DNA from: Roseovarius sp.
GTDB taxonomy: Bacteria; Pseudomonadota; Alphaproteobacteria; Rhodobacterales; Rhodobacteraceae
DNA: 64,000 nt
Direction: 5' to 3'
NCBI RefSeq assembly: GCF_027019125.1
Contig: NZ_JALUXE010000034.1
Location: forward strand, 467,581-531,580
This document shows, piece after piece, positions 27,147-34,797 of this stretch (position 1 is its first letter; each line of letters starts with the position of its first letter). Under the pieces are notes generated by a model. That model had not been told where the DNA came from and did not search any database. It saw only the letters and a program-made list of their open reading frames with translations. The position numbers were made by a program, and so were the translations under genes.

Positions 27147-27548
27147 TCAGTTGCGATGGTCGTCGCGGTGATAGGGCACATGGTTGCCAGTACTCCGCTG
27201 ATAGGCCGGGCGGCCCTGATAAGAGCGGCCATAGTCGTGCTGCGGCTCGTAATAGCGGTGCTGGTTATAATGGTGGCGATAGTGGCCAGGGTTGTAGCCG
27301 TGTTTGTGGTGCCGTTTGGGGGCGTAATGCGGCTGCTTATACCCATGACCCCGCGATACATAGTCATGGCGGCGATCACGGTCGCGGTTGCGGTCATCGG
27401 AGATCGCGGCACCGACAATCGCCAGTGCGGCAACACCCGCGATAATGGCGGCGGTTTCGCCCCGGTTCTTGGCCTGGACCGGCGCGGCAGCAAGGCTGCT
27501 CACGGTCAGGGCCGCGCCGATGATGAGTGCGATGAACTTGCGATGCAT
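27147..27548 (-). CDS. Secreted glycine-zipper / His-Arg-Tyr-rich small protein (paralogue)
   Basis: A 133-residue protein from ATG 27548, which has AAGGA six bases upstream. It begins with a signal peptide (MHRKFIALIIGAALTVSSLA, cleavage after VQA) and a hydrophobic glycine/alanine segment IIAGVAALAIVGAAIS. A strongly basic tail with many His, Tyr and Arg residues follows. The plan matches the downstream gene at 26619-27119, except that the cysteine-containing end is missing. The histidine-rich tail could bind metal ions, but nothing in the sequence proves it. A perfect palindrome lies about 110 bases upstream. Confidence 0.72.
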   Translation of the reverse strand: MHRKFIALIIGAALTVSSLAAAPVQAKNRGETAAIIAGVAALAIVGAAISDDRNRDRDRRHDYVSRGHGYKQPHYAPKRHHKHGYNPGHYRHHYNQHRYYEPQHDYGRSYQGRPAYQRSTGNHVPYHRDDHRN

Positions 27549-27657
27549 GGTCATTCCTTTCAGGAGAGTGACGTCGTTACTCTGCGTCGGCCCACATGAC
27601 CGGACGCTATGACCCAAAGTTGGGGCCGAGCCGCCCAGACAGGCAATAACGCCTCCA

Positions 27658-27672
27658 TGTTATCAGATAACA
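27658..27672. promoter_or_regulatory. Perfect palindrome in a divergent promoter region
   Basis: TGTTATC-A-GATAACA is a perfect 7-1-7 inverted repeat between the minus-strand secreted-protein pair (start 27548) and the plus-strand gene at 27741. Its size and position suit a dimeric repressor or activator operator. No regulator is identified. Confidence 0.5.
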
Positions 27673-27740
27673 CGCCGTTTTCCGGTCACTCCGTCGCACA
27701 AGTTATTGAATAGCCGTGGGCCTTGGCGCATCTTGGCGGC

Positions 27741-27974
27741 ATGACCCAGATCACACGCCCCCTCATCTTCGCCTCTGGCCTTGTCCTTGCCGCGACTGCG
27801 GCGCAGGCGGCTTGTCAGGTGGAATACAAAGCCAAGCGCGACAAGCCGCTTGAGCTGTATTACGACGTAACCGTCGTGAACGCGCCCTGCGCCTCGGCAG
27901 AGGCGGCGCTCCGGGCGCAATTGGCACGGCAGGGGCTGACCCTGCTGAAGGTGCTGTCGAAGAAGGAAAGCTAA
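27741..27974 (+). CDS. Small secreted hypothetical protein
   Basis: A 77-residue protein starting at ATG 27741 (MTQITRPLIFASGLVLAATA). It has a signal peptide with cleavage near AQAAC and a mature domain of about 55 residues with two cysteines (AACQVEYKAKRDKPLELYYD and NAPCASAEAALRAQLARQG). The cysteines may form a disulfide. The frame is open upstream to TTG 27723. The next gene begins 24 bases downstream, so the two may share a transcript. No family is recognised. Confidence 0.65.
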   Translation: MTQITRPLIFASGLVLAATAAQAACQVEYKAKRDKPLELYYDVTVVNAPCASAEAALRAQLARQGLTLLKVLSKKES

Positions 27975-27998
27975 GGTGACAATCAGAAGCGTGCGCGG

Positions 27999-28703
27999 AT
28001 GCGCGGGATAACCACCACCGCCGCCGATGCGCGCCGGTCCGGCAACCGGGTGGTAATCGCCGGGGTGGGGGCCATCGTTGCGATTCTGACCAGTGCGGCC
28101 GTGTTTCTGTTCCTCAGTCTGCCGGATGCCAACGCCTTCAACGCGAGGGTCGAGCGGATCTTTGTCGAGAATGACGCGCTGACCGGTCAGGGCGAAATCA
28201 AGCTGTTGGAAATTCTGGCGCTCTCGGGCACGGCCTTCTCGGAAACACTGGTCAGCTACCGGATGGTGATTTTTGTCCTGCTGGTATTTGCCACCGCGCT
28301 TCTTGTGGCGTCGCTGGTTTTTCTGGTGATGCTGATCACCCTCAACCGCCGTATGGCACAGATCGAACGGTCGGGTATCCAGGTGAGTTCCCTGCTGATC
28401 AGCCGAGAGGAAAAGACGGTCTATCTGAACGATATGGGTTTCAAGCTGACCGATGCCGCCATGGAAACCCTCAGTGTCCTGGCCGAGGCACGATTGGACG
28501 ATGACGTGATGACCGGGGCCGAGATCGAAGCGGTGATTTCCGGGCGCAAGCCCGAGGACTGCGAAGAGGCGGCAGGCGCCACGCGCATCAAGCGGCTGCG
28601 CGATACCCTTGGCAATCAGTTGGTGAGCGAGCTTTTGGTCAAGAACATCGCGCGCCGGGGCTATATGCTGGCCATCGACAAGGATGTGATCCGGGTTATC
28701 TGA
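27999..28703 (+). CDS. Membrane protein with C-terminal OmpR/PhoB-like winged helix
   Basis: A 234-residue protein. Two hydrophobic spans are visible (about residues 18-41 and 89-115), with a short periplasmic loop between. The remaining ~115 residues are soluble and, given the basic NRRMAQIER after the second span, cytoplasmic. That part resembles an OmpR-type winged helix: FKLTDAAMETLSVLAEA, then TRIKRLRDTLGNQLVSELLV, then ARRGYMLAI. In ToxR/CadC proteins the winged helix is N-terminal, so this is a reversed layout. It may be a membrane-tethered regulator sensing envelope conditions. It ends five bases from the convergent LysR gene. Confidence 0.7.
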   Translation: MRGITTTAADARRSGNRVVIAGVGAIVAILTSAAVFLFLSLPDANAFNARVERIFVENDALTGQGEIKLLEILALSGTAFSETLVSYRMVIFVLLVFATALLVASLVFLVMLITLNRRMAQIERSGIQVSSLLISREEKTVYLNDMGFKLTDAAMETLSVLAEARLDDDVMTGAEIEAVISGRKPEDCEEAAGATRIKRLRDTLGNQLVSELLVKNIARRGYMLAIDKDVIRVI

Positions 28704-28708
28704 GTCTC

Positions 28709-29581
28709 TCAGACGCCCAAGGCCGCGACCAGACGCGACCAGTCATGCGCCCAGCCGTCATCGTTACGCTCGCTGAGGCGGATCATCCAAAGTTCCATTT
28801 CCTGTTCTGGAAGCGTCTGATCGAGCGGCACAAGACGCCCCTCGTCCAGATCGCGTTGCACCATGTCTTCGGGCAGCCATGCCACCCCGATTCCCCGACG
28901 CGCATATTCATGCGCCGCCAGCGTCAGCGCGGTTTCTGCACGACGTCGTAAAACGCGGTGTGCGGGAATGCGCGGCAGGATCGTGCGCGCCATGATCTGT
29001 CCCAGAAATACATCTGCAGGATATCCGATGAATGGCAGGTCATTACCCTGCGCCAGACGGGGGGCCGCCACCGGCCTCAGCCGCTCGCGCCCCAAGAGCA
29101 CCTGCTCAAAGCTGCGGTTGAGCGTGAGTGGTGCAATCTCGGGCACGGCGTATACCACGGCCAAATCTGCCTCGCCGGACAAGAGGCGCAAAAGACATTC
29201 CTCGCGGTTATCCGAGCGCACCCGCACCGGCCGTCCGCCCTGCGCGGTGAGGATGCTTACAATTGCTGGGGAATGGGTGGTGGTGATGGCATGTTGACAG
29301 GCGAGTGTGAGGCCACGCGCTCCGGCGCTCTGCATCAGGCTCTCGCGCAGGTGGCGTAATTGCGTGGCCAGCGCGCGCATCTCGCCTGACTGCGCCTCGA
29401 TGTCGGGCAAGAGCACGACGGGTTTGCGTCGCCGATCAAAGAGCGGCACGCCAAGCGCCTCTTCGATCGCGCGCAGGCGGCGGGTAAAGGCGGATTGACT
29501 GACATGCCGTATCTCGGCGGCGCGGGCGAGTGATCCGGCATCGGCCACTGCCAGTATGTCATCCAACCATTCCAGTCGCAT
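28709..29581 (-). CDS. cuyR: LysR family regulator, probable CuyR
   Basis: A 290-residue LysR regulator. The helix-turn-helix is in MRLEWLDDILAVADAGSLAR and HVSQSAFTRRLRAIEEALGV, and the rest is the substrate-sensing domain. It is divergent from the cysteate sulfo-lyase gene with a 96-base gap that contains a T-N11-A dyad. This is the arrangement reported for cuyR and cuyA in roseobacters, so a role as regulator of cysteate degradation is inferred from context, not from the protein alone. Confidence 0.82.
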   Translation of the reverse strand: MRLEWLDDILAVADAGSLARAAEIRHVSQSAFTRRLRAIEEALGVPLFDRRRKPVVLLPDIEAQSGEMRALATQLRHLRESLMQSAGARGLTLACQHAITTTHSPAIVSILTAQGGRPVRVRSDNREECLLRLLSGEADLAVVYAVPEIAPLTLNRSFEQVLLGRERLRPVAAPRLAQGNDLPFIGYPADVFLGQIMARTILPRIPAHRVLRRRAETALTLAAHEYARRGIGVAWLPEDMVQRDLDEGRLVPLDQTLPEQEMELWMIRLSERNDDGWAHDWSRLVAALGV

Positions 29582-29583
29582 AT

Positions 29584-29596
29584 TGCAATCCTTGCA
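29584..29596. promoter_or_regulatory. LysR-type T-N11-A operator between cuyR and cuyA
   Basis: TGCAA-TCC-TTGCA is a perfect 5-3-5 dyad whose outer bases form T-N11-A, the classic LysR recognition layout. It lies directly upstream of the cuyR start codon (29581) and 81 bases before cuyA, so a protein bound here could repress its own gene and act on cuyA. Confidence 0.6.
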
Positions 29597-29677
29597 TTAT
29601 ATGGGGCGATAATAGCATTAGACGTGGCCAATGTCCCGCCTTACCCTACGGAAAACGCATGTTAATGGAGGACACCC

Positions 29678-30694
29678 ATGCATCTCGCCCGTTATCCCCG
29701 CCGCTTTCTCGCCCATCTGCCCACGCCGCTCGAGCGGCTGGACCGGTTGACCAAGGAATTGAACGGTCCCGAAATCTGGATCAAGCGGGACGATTGCACC
29801 GGGCTCAGCACTGGCGGCAACAAGACCCGCAAGCTCGAATTCCTGATGGCCGAGGCGGAATTGCAGGGCGCGGATATGGTGATGACCCAAGGGGCCACGC
29901 AATCCAACCATGCGCGTCAAACGGCGGCCTTTGCCGCCAAGCTGGGGATGGATTGCCACCTGCTGCTTGAGGATCGGACCGGATCGAACAACGCCAATTA
30001 CAACAACGGCGGCAATGTCCTTTTGGATCACATGCATGGGGCGACCACGGAAAAGCGCCCCGGTGGCGGCGATATGAATGCCGAAATGGAAAAGGTCGCG
30101 GACAAGTTCCGCGCCGAGGGGCGCAATGTTTACACCATCCCCGGTGGTGGGTCCAATCCGACAGGTGCGCTCGGCTATGTCAACTGCGCCTTCGAGATGC
30201 TGGCGCAGTTCAATGATCGGGCGCTCAAGGTGGATCACATTGTTCACGCCACCGGCAGCGCTGGCACGCAGGCGGGGCTGATCACCGGCCTCAAGGCGAT
30301 GAATGCACAGATCCCGCTTTTGGGCATTGGTGTGCGCGCGCCCAAGCCCAAGCAGGAAGAGAACGTCTATAACCTCGCCTGCGCCACCGCTGAAAAGCTG
30401 GGCTGCGCCGGAGTGGTCAAGCGCGAGGATGTGGTCGCAAACACCGATTATGTCGGTGAGGGCTATGGTATCCCGACCGAGTCGGGCCTTGAGGCGATCC
30501 GCATGTTCGCCGAGTTGGAGGCGATCCTGCTTGATCCGGTCTATTCGGCGAAGGGGGCAGCAGGCTTTATCGACCTCATTCGCAAGGGCCATTTCAAGAA
30601 AGGCGAGCGCGTCGTCTTTCTGCACACTGGCGGTGCGGTCGCGCTCTTTGGCTATGACAGCTCCTTTGATTTCTCGGGCCGCTGGAAGAAGTAA
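29678..30694 (+). CDS. cuyA: L-cysteate sulfo-lyase (D-cysteine desulfhydrase family)
   Basis: A 338-residue PLP enzyme. It opens [20 protein letters not shown], and the cofactor lysine is in [14 protein letters not shown] (Lys49). Other family marks are [35 protein letters not shown] and [18 protein letters not shown]. The sequence is very close to what I recall of Ruegeria pomeroyi CuyA, which releases sulfite and ammonia from L-cysteate to give pyruvate. A strong GGAGG lies eight bases before ATG 29678, and a terminator follows. Degradation of cysteate is part of marine organosulfonate turnover. No sulfite exporter or oxidase is encoded next to it. Confidence 0.93.
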   Translation: MHLARYPRRFLAHLPTPLERLDRLTKELNGPEIWIKRDDCTGLSTGGNKTRKLEFLMAEAELQGADMVMTQGATQSNHARQTAAFAAKLGMDCHLLLEDRTGSNNANYNNGGNVLLDHMHGATTEKRPGGGDMNAEMEKVADKFRAEGRNVYTIPGGGSNPTGALGYVNCAFEMLAQFNDRALKVDHIVHATGSAGTQAGLITGLKAMNAQIPLLGIGVRAPKPKQEENVYNLACATAEKLGCAGVVKREDVVANTDYVGEGYGIPTESGLEAIRMFAELEAILLDPVYSAKGAAGFIDLIRKGHFKKGERVVFLHTGGAVALFGYDSSFDFSGRWKK

Positions 30695-30720
30695 TCCACC
30701 CCGCAGGCCAACCAAGACAA

Positions 30721-30744
30721 AGCCCCGCAGCAATGCGGGGTTTT
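30721..30744 (+). terminator. Rho-independent terminator of cuyA
   Basis: CCCCGCA (30723-30729), loop GCAA, and TGCGGGG (30734-30740) form a 7-bp stem with a stable GNRA-like tetraloop, followed by TTTT. It lies 28 bases after the cuyA stop and before pheT. Confidence 0.88.
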
Positions 30745-30805
30745 CCATGCCAGACATATCCGGTAAAGCGCTCTGTAACCCATATTTGCCGGCGGAAGAG
30801 CACGC

Positions 30806-33205
30806 ATGAAATTCACATTGTCCTGGCTGAAAGAGCATCTGGAAACCACCGCCTCGGTGGAGGAGATCGCCGAGACCCTGACCGATCTGGGTCTGGAGGT
30901 GGAGGGGATCACCGATCCCGCCGCGCGGCTGCGTGACTTTACCATCGGCAAGGTCCTCAAGGCCGAACCGCATCCCGATGCGGACCGGCTGCGCGTCTGT
31001 CAGGTGGCCACGGCGGATGGCGAGACACAGATCATCTGTGGTGCGCCCAACGCGCGCGAGGGGATCACTGTGGTCATCGCCAAGCCCGGGGTTTATGTGC
31101 CGGGGATCGACACCACCATCGGCGTGGGCAAGATCCGTGGCATCGAGAGCCACGGCATGATGTGTTCCGAACGCGAGATGGAGCTGAGCGAAGAGCACGA
31201 CGGCATCATCGAACTTCCCTCGGGCGAGGTGGGCCAACGGTTCACCGATTGGCTGGCCGCTCATGAGCCTGCCAAGGTGGACCCGGTGATAGAGATTGCC
31301 ATCACCCCCAACCGCCCCGATGCGCTTGGCGTGCGCGGCGTGGCACTCGACCTCGCGGCACGAGGATTGGGCACCATGAAGCCCGCCAAGACCGTTGACA
31401 TCGAAGGGCAGTTTTCCTGCCCCATTGGTGTGACGATCGACGATGATGCCGCAACGGGCGGCTGCGAGGTTTTTGCCGGGCGGTTGATCCGGGGGGTCAA
31501 GAATGGCCCCTCGCCGGAATGGCTGCAACAGCGGCTACGCGCCATCGGATTGCGCCCGATCTCGACCCTTGTCGATATCACCAATTTCTTCACCTATGAC
31601 CGCAACCGCCCCCTGCATGTGTTCGACGCCGACAAGGTCAGCGGTAATTTGAGGGTGCACCGCACAACGGGCGGCGAGACGTTGATCGGCCTAGACGACA
31701 AGGAATACACCTTTGGCCCCGGTCAGGTGGTGATTTCCGATGATACCGGCATCGAGAGCATTGGTGGCATCATGGGTGGCCTTGCCACCGGCTGCACCGA
31801 CGAGACCGTGAATGTCTTTCTCGAGGCCGCCGTTTGGGACACGGTGCAGATCGCCACGACGGGCCGCGCCCTGCGGATCAACTCGGACGCGCGCTATCGC
31901 AATGAACGCGGCATTGATCCCGCGTTCAATATGGAGGCGCTGGATCTGGCCACGCAGATGATCCTTGATCTTTGCGGTGGCGTGCCCTCGAACCGCGTGG
32001 TCGCGGGCAAGGTGCCGGATGTGTCGCGCGCCTACCGGCTGGATCCCGCGCGGGTGCAATCGCTGGTCGGGATGGATATTCCCGAGAGTGAGCAACGTCA
32101 GACACTGACCGCCCTCGGCTTCAAGCTCGAAGGCAACATGGCCTATGTCCCAAGCTGGCGACCGGATATTCTGGGCGAGGCCGATCTGGTGGAAGAGGTG
32201 GCGCGCATCGCCTCCCTGACCAAGCTCAAGGGCCGCCCGATGGCACGCGCCCTGCCGGGCGTACCCAAGCCGATCCTCAGCCCGATGCAAAAGCGCGAGC
32301 AGATCGCGCGGCGCACAGGTGCGGCGCTCGGGTATAACGAATGTGTCACCTACAGTTTCATCGACCATGCGGCGGCCGCGCTCTTTGGCGGCGGCGATGA
32401 TGCCACGATGCTGGCCAATCCGATCAGTGCAGACCTCAGCCACATGCGGCCCGATCTGCTTCCGGGGCTCTTGCGGGCGGCGGCACGCAATCAGGCGCGC
32501 GGACTCATGGATCTGGCGCTGTTCGAGGTTGGCCATGCCTTTCATGGTGGCGAACCCGGCGAGCAGCATTTGCAGGTGGCGGGCCTCTTGGTCGGGCGCA
32601 CCGGACCCAAGGATGTGCATGGCTCGGCGCGTGCCGTCGATGTGTTCGATGCCAAGGCCGATGCCGAGGCGATCCTTGCCGCCATCGGCGCACCGGCCAA
32701 GGTGCAAATCCTGCGCGATGGGCCGGCGTGGTTCCATCCCGGGCGGCATGGGCGGATCTGTCTGGGTCCCAAGAAGATGCTGGGCATCTTCGGCGAAGTG
32801 CATCCGCGTATCTTGCAGGCGCTGGATGTCAAAGGGCCTGCCGTGGCCTTTACGCTCTATCCGGGGGAAATTCCGCTCCCGCGCAAGACCTCTGCCAGCA
32901 GGGGTGCGCTTGACATCAGCGATTTGCAGGCGGTCGAGCGTGATTTCGCCTTTGTCGTGGATACTCAAACCGAGGCGCTGACCCTGATCAATGCGGCGGC
33001 CGGGGCCGATAAGGCGCTGATCGAGGATGTGCGGGTGTTCGACGCGTTCAGCGGTGGCAATCTGGGCGAGGGCAAGAAATCCCTGGCCCTGACGGTGCGG
33101 CTGCAACCGCGCGACAAGACCTTGACCGAAGCCGATATCGAGGCGGTATCGGCCAAGATCATCGAAAAAGTGACCAAGGCCACCGGCGGGGTTCTTCGGG
33201 GCTGA
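30806..33205 (+). CDS. pheT: Phenylalanine-tRNA ligase, beta subunit
   Basis: A 799-residue subunit of the alpha2-beta2 phenylalanyl-tRNA synthetase. It begins MKFTLSWLKEHLETTASVEE. It has an N-terminal tRNA-binding (EMAP-like) domain at residues 40-150 (KVLKAEPHPDADRLRVCQV), the B3/B4 editing region (LGVRGVALDLAARGLG), the B5 domain and the catalytic-like core (RMRPDLLPGLL-like HMRPDLLPGLLRAAARNQ). A C-terminal ferredoxin-fold anticodon-binding domain starts near residue 705 (SDLQAVERDFAFVVD). It is full length. The alpha subunit gene pheS lies at 45638 on the same strand, about 12 kb away, instead of next to it. Confidence 0.97.
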   Translation: MKFTLSWLKEHLETTASVEEIAETLTDLGLEVEGITDPAARLRDFTIGKVLKAEPHPDADRLRVCQVATADGETQIICGAPNAREGITVVIAKPGVYVPGIDTTIGVGKIRGIESHGMMCSEREMELSEEHDGIIELPSGEVGQRFTDWLAAHEPAKVDPVIEIAITPNRPDALGVRGVALDLAARGLGTMKPAKTVDIEGQFSCPIGVTIDDDAATGGCEVFAGRLIRGVKNGPSPEWLQQRLRAIGLRPISTLVDITNFFTYDRNRPLHVFDADKVSGNLRVHRTTGGETLIGLDDKEYTFGPGQVVISDDTGIESIGGIMGGLATGCTDETVNVFLEAAVWDTVQIATTGRALRINSDARYRNERGIDPAFNMEALDLATQMILDLCGGVPSNRVVAGKVPDVSRAYRLDPARVQSLVGMDIPESEQRQTLTALGFKLEGNMAYVPSWRPDILGEADLVEEVARIASLTKLKGRPMARALPGVPKPILSPMQKREQIARRTGAALGYNECVTYSFIDHAAAALFGGGDDATMLANPISADLSHMRPDLLPGLLRAAARNQARGLMDLALFEVGHAFHGGEPGEQHLQVAGLLVGRTGPKDVHGSARAVDVFDAKADAEAILAAIGAPAKVQILRDGPAWFHPGRHGRICLGPKKMLGIFGEVHPRILQALDVKGPAVAFTLYPGEIPLPRKTSASRGALDISDLQAVERDFAFVVDTQTEALTLINAAAGADKALIEDVRVFDAFSGGNLGEGKKSLALTVRLQPRDKTLTEADIEAVSAKIIEKVTKATGGVLRG

Positions 33206-33222
33206 AGAAAAAGGAGGAAACC

Positions 33223-33669
33223 ATGCTCAAGGTCTATCTGTCAGGCGAAATCCATACCGATTGGCGGGAACAGATCATCGCGGGGGCCGAGGGGCTTGAT
33301 GTGGTTTTCTCTGGTCCGGTCACGGATCATGCGGCGAGCGATGATTGCGGCGTGGTGATTCTGGGTGAGGAGCCGAACAAGTATTGGCACGACCACAAGG
33401 GGGCCATGGTCAACGCCATCCGCACCCGTAAAGGTCTGGCCGAGGCGGATGTGGTCGTCGTGCGCTTTGGCGAGCAGTACAAACAATGGAACGCGGCCTT
33501 TGACGCGGGCTATGCCGCAGCACTGGGCAAGTCGCTGATCATCCTGCAACGCCCGGAACACGACCATGCTCTGAAGGAGGTGGATGCCGCCGCCCTCGCC
33601 GTGGCGCGCGAACCGGCACAGGTGGTGGACCTGCTGCGCTATGTTCTGACCGGAACCTTGCCCGGATAG
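33223..33669 (+). CDS. ytoQ: YtoQ family protein
   Basis: A 148-residue protein with the nucleoside 2-deoxyribosyltransferase-like fold of YtoQ: MLKVYLSGEIHTDWREQII, FSGPVTDHAASDDCG, then VVVRFGEQYKQWNAAFDAGY, and a C-terminal ALAVAREPAQVVDLLRYVLTG. The biochemical role of YtoQ is not known to me. It follows pheT by 17 bases and has a very strong AAGGAGG ribosome-binding site, so it is likely cotranscribed with pheT and well translated. Confidence 0.85.
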   Translation: MLKVYLSGEIHTDWREQIIAGAEGLDVVFSGPVTDHAASDDCGVVILGEEPNKYWHDHKGAMVNAIRTRKGLAEADVVVVRFGEQYKQWNAAFDAGYAAALGKSLIILQRPEHDHALKEVDAAALAVAREPAQVVDLLRYVLTGTLPG

Positions 33670-33745
33670 GGGGCGCTGCCCCCGTCCCGGATGACATCCG
33701 GGACTCCCCCAAGGTATTTTGGGCCAGATGAAGGCGAGCGTGCCC
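33670..33745. repeat. Rhodobacteraceae-type intergenic palindromic repeat
   Basis: Between the convergent ytoQ and lysE genes are two inverted repeats, GGGGGCGCTGCCCCC and GTCCCGGATGACATCCGGGAC (the latter with a short offset), followed by the motif AAGGTATTTTGGGCCAGATG. I recall the latter type of motif as very common in roseobacter intergenic regions. The hairpins may also stop transcripts from both sides. A related AATACTCCCGCCGGAGG motif occurs at 35930 and 37678. Confidence 0.6.
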
Positions 33746-33746
33746 T

Positions 33747-34367
33747 TTATGTGAAGGGGATCACAAGCCCGACAAGGATCAGGAGCGCGCCCGATCCGAC
33801 GTTCATACGCCGGAGCGCCGCTGGACTCTGCAACAGGCGTCGCGCGCGGTCGAGAAAGAGCGCAAGCGCCAGATTGCCGAGCATGGGGATAATGGCCGAT
33901 ATGGCGAGGATGGCGGCGATATCCGGTACTGTCACCTGCGAGAGATCGAAGAAACCCGGCAGAAACCCCATGTAAAACAGAATTGCCTTGGGGTTGCCGA
34001 TGACCGCGGCAACGCCTACGGAAAACCCGGCCCAGATGCCGGGGCGTGTCATTCGGCTATCGGCGCCGGGCACCCGCGCAGGCGCCCGGATCAGCAAAAG
34101 CCCCATCACGATGAACACCCCCGCCGCAACCCAACGCAAGAGGCTGAGGGCGTCGCCATAGAGCGAGAGCACCCAGGTAAGGCCGAGAATGGCGCAAAGC
34201 GGCCAGATCAGATCGCCCAAAGCCACGCCGACGGCCAAGGGCCAGGCCCCGCCCATGCCTCCCGAAAGCGCGCGCGCAGTCAGCGCCACCCACACGGGCC
34301 CCGGCACGGCCCAGAGGCCCGCCATGGCGGCGGCATAAAGCAACAAGTCGAAAGGGGCGATGGTCAT
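33747..34367 (-). CDS. LysE family transporter
   Basis: A 206-residue inner-membrane protein with about six hydrophobic segments. Family marks are the N-terminal AVPGPVWVALTARALSGG and the central VIGNPKAILFYMGFLPGFFD. LysE/RhtB proteins export amino acids or their derivatives. The start overlaps the VOC gene stop (ATGA, 34367-34364), and recF precedes that by two bases, so these two genes seem to be read from the recF transcript. The substrate is not predictable. Confidence 0.88.
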   Translation of the reverse strand: MTIAPFDLLLYAAAMAGLWAVPGPVWVALTARALSGGMGGAWPLAVGVALGDLIWPLCAILGLTWVLSLYGDALSLLRWVAAGVFIVMGLLLIRAPARVPGADSRMTRPGIWAGFSVGVAAVIGNPKAILFYMGFLPGFFDLSQVTVPDIAAILAISAIIPMLGNLALALFLDRARRLLQSPAALRRMNVGSGALLILVGLVIPFT

Positions 34368-34795
34368 GGAGCCTCTGGTAAGGTCAGGCTGCCATCCTCG
34401 GAAAGCGGCCAGAAAGGGTTCATCGCCAGTTCCCAGACATGGCCGTCGGGATCGGCGAAATAGCCGGAATAACCGCCCCAGAACACCTTGTCGGGGTGTT
34501 TGAGCGCAGTGGCCCCGGCCGCGAGGGCGGTGGCAAAGGCGGTGTCCACCTCTGCCTCGGTCGAATAATTCTGCGCCAGCGTGATTGCGCCGGTGCCGAG
34601 GGTAGCATCCGGGCGCCCCTGATCGGCGGCGAGATGCGCCTTGCCAAAAAGGCCGAGGACAAGCCCGTTCATCTGGTAGAATACGACCTCATCCAGCGCC
34701 TCTGCCGGGGTCCAGCCAAGGGCCGCGTAAAAGGCACGCGATCGGTCGAGATCATCGACGCCAAGGGTGATGAGAGTGACGCGTTGCGGAGTCAT
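34364..34795 (-). CDS. VOC (glyoxalase/bleomycin resistance) family protein
   Basis: A 143-residue protein with two beta-alpha-beta-beta-beta modules of the VOC superfamily: ITLGVDDLDRSRAFYAALGW at the start and GGYSGYFADPDGHVWELAMN near the end. Members are metal-dependent lyases, dioxygenases or binding proteins. ATG 34795 is two bases after the recF stop and the 3' end overlaps the lysE-type gene. The function within this group cannot be told from sequence alone. Confidence 0.85.
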   Translation of the reverse strand: MTPQRVTLITLGVDDLDRSRAFYAALGWTPAEALDEVVFYQMNGLVLGLFGKAHLAADQGRPDATLGTGAITLAQNYSTEAEVDTAFATALAAGATALKHPDKVFWGGYSGYFADPDGHVWELAMNPFWPLSEDGSLTLPEAP

Positions 34796-34797
34796 GG

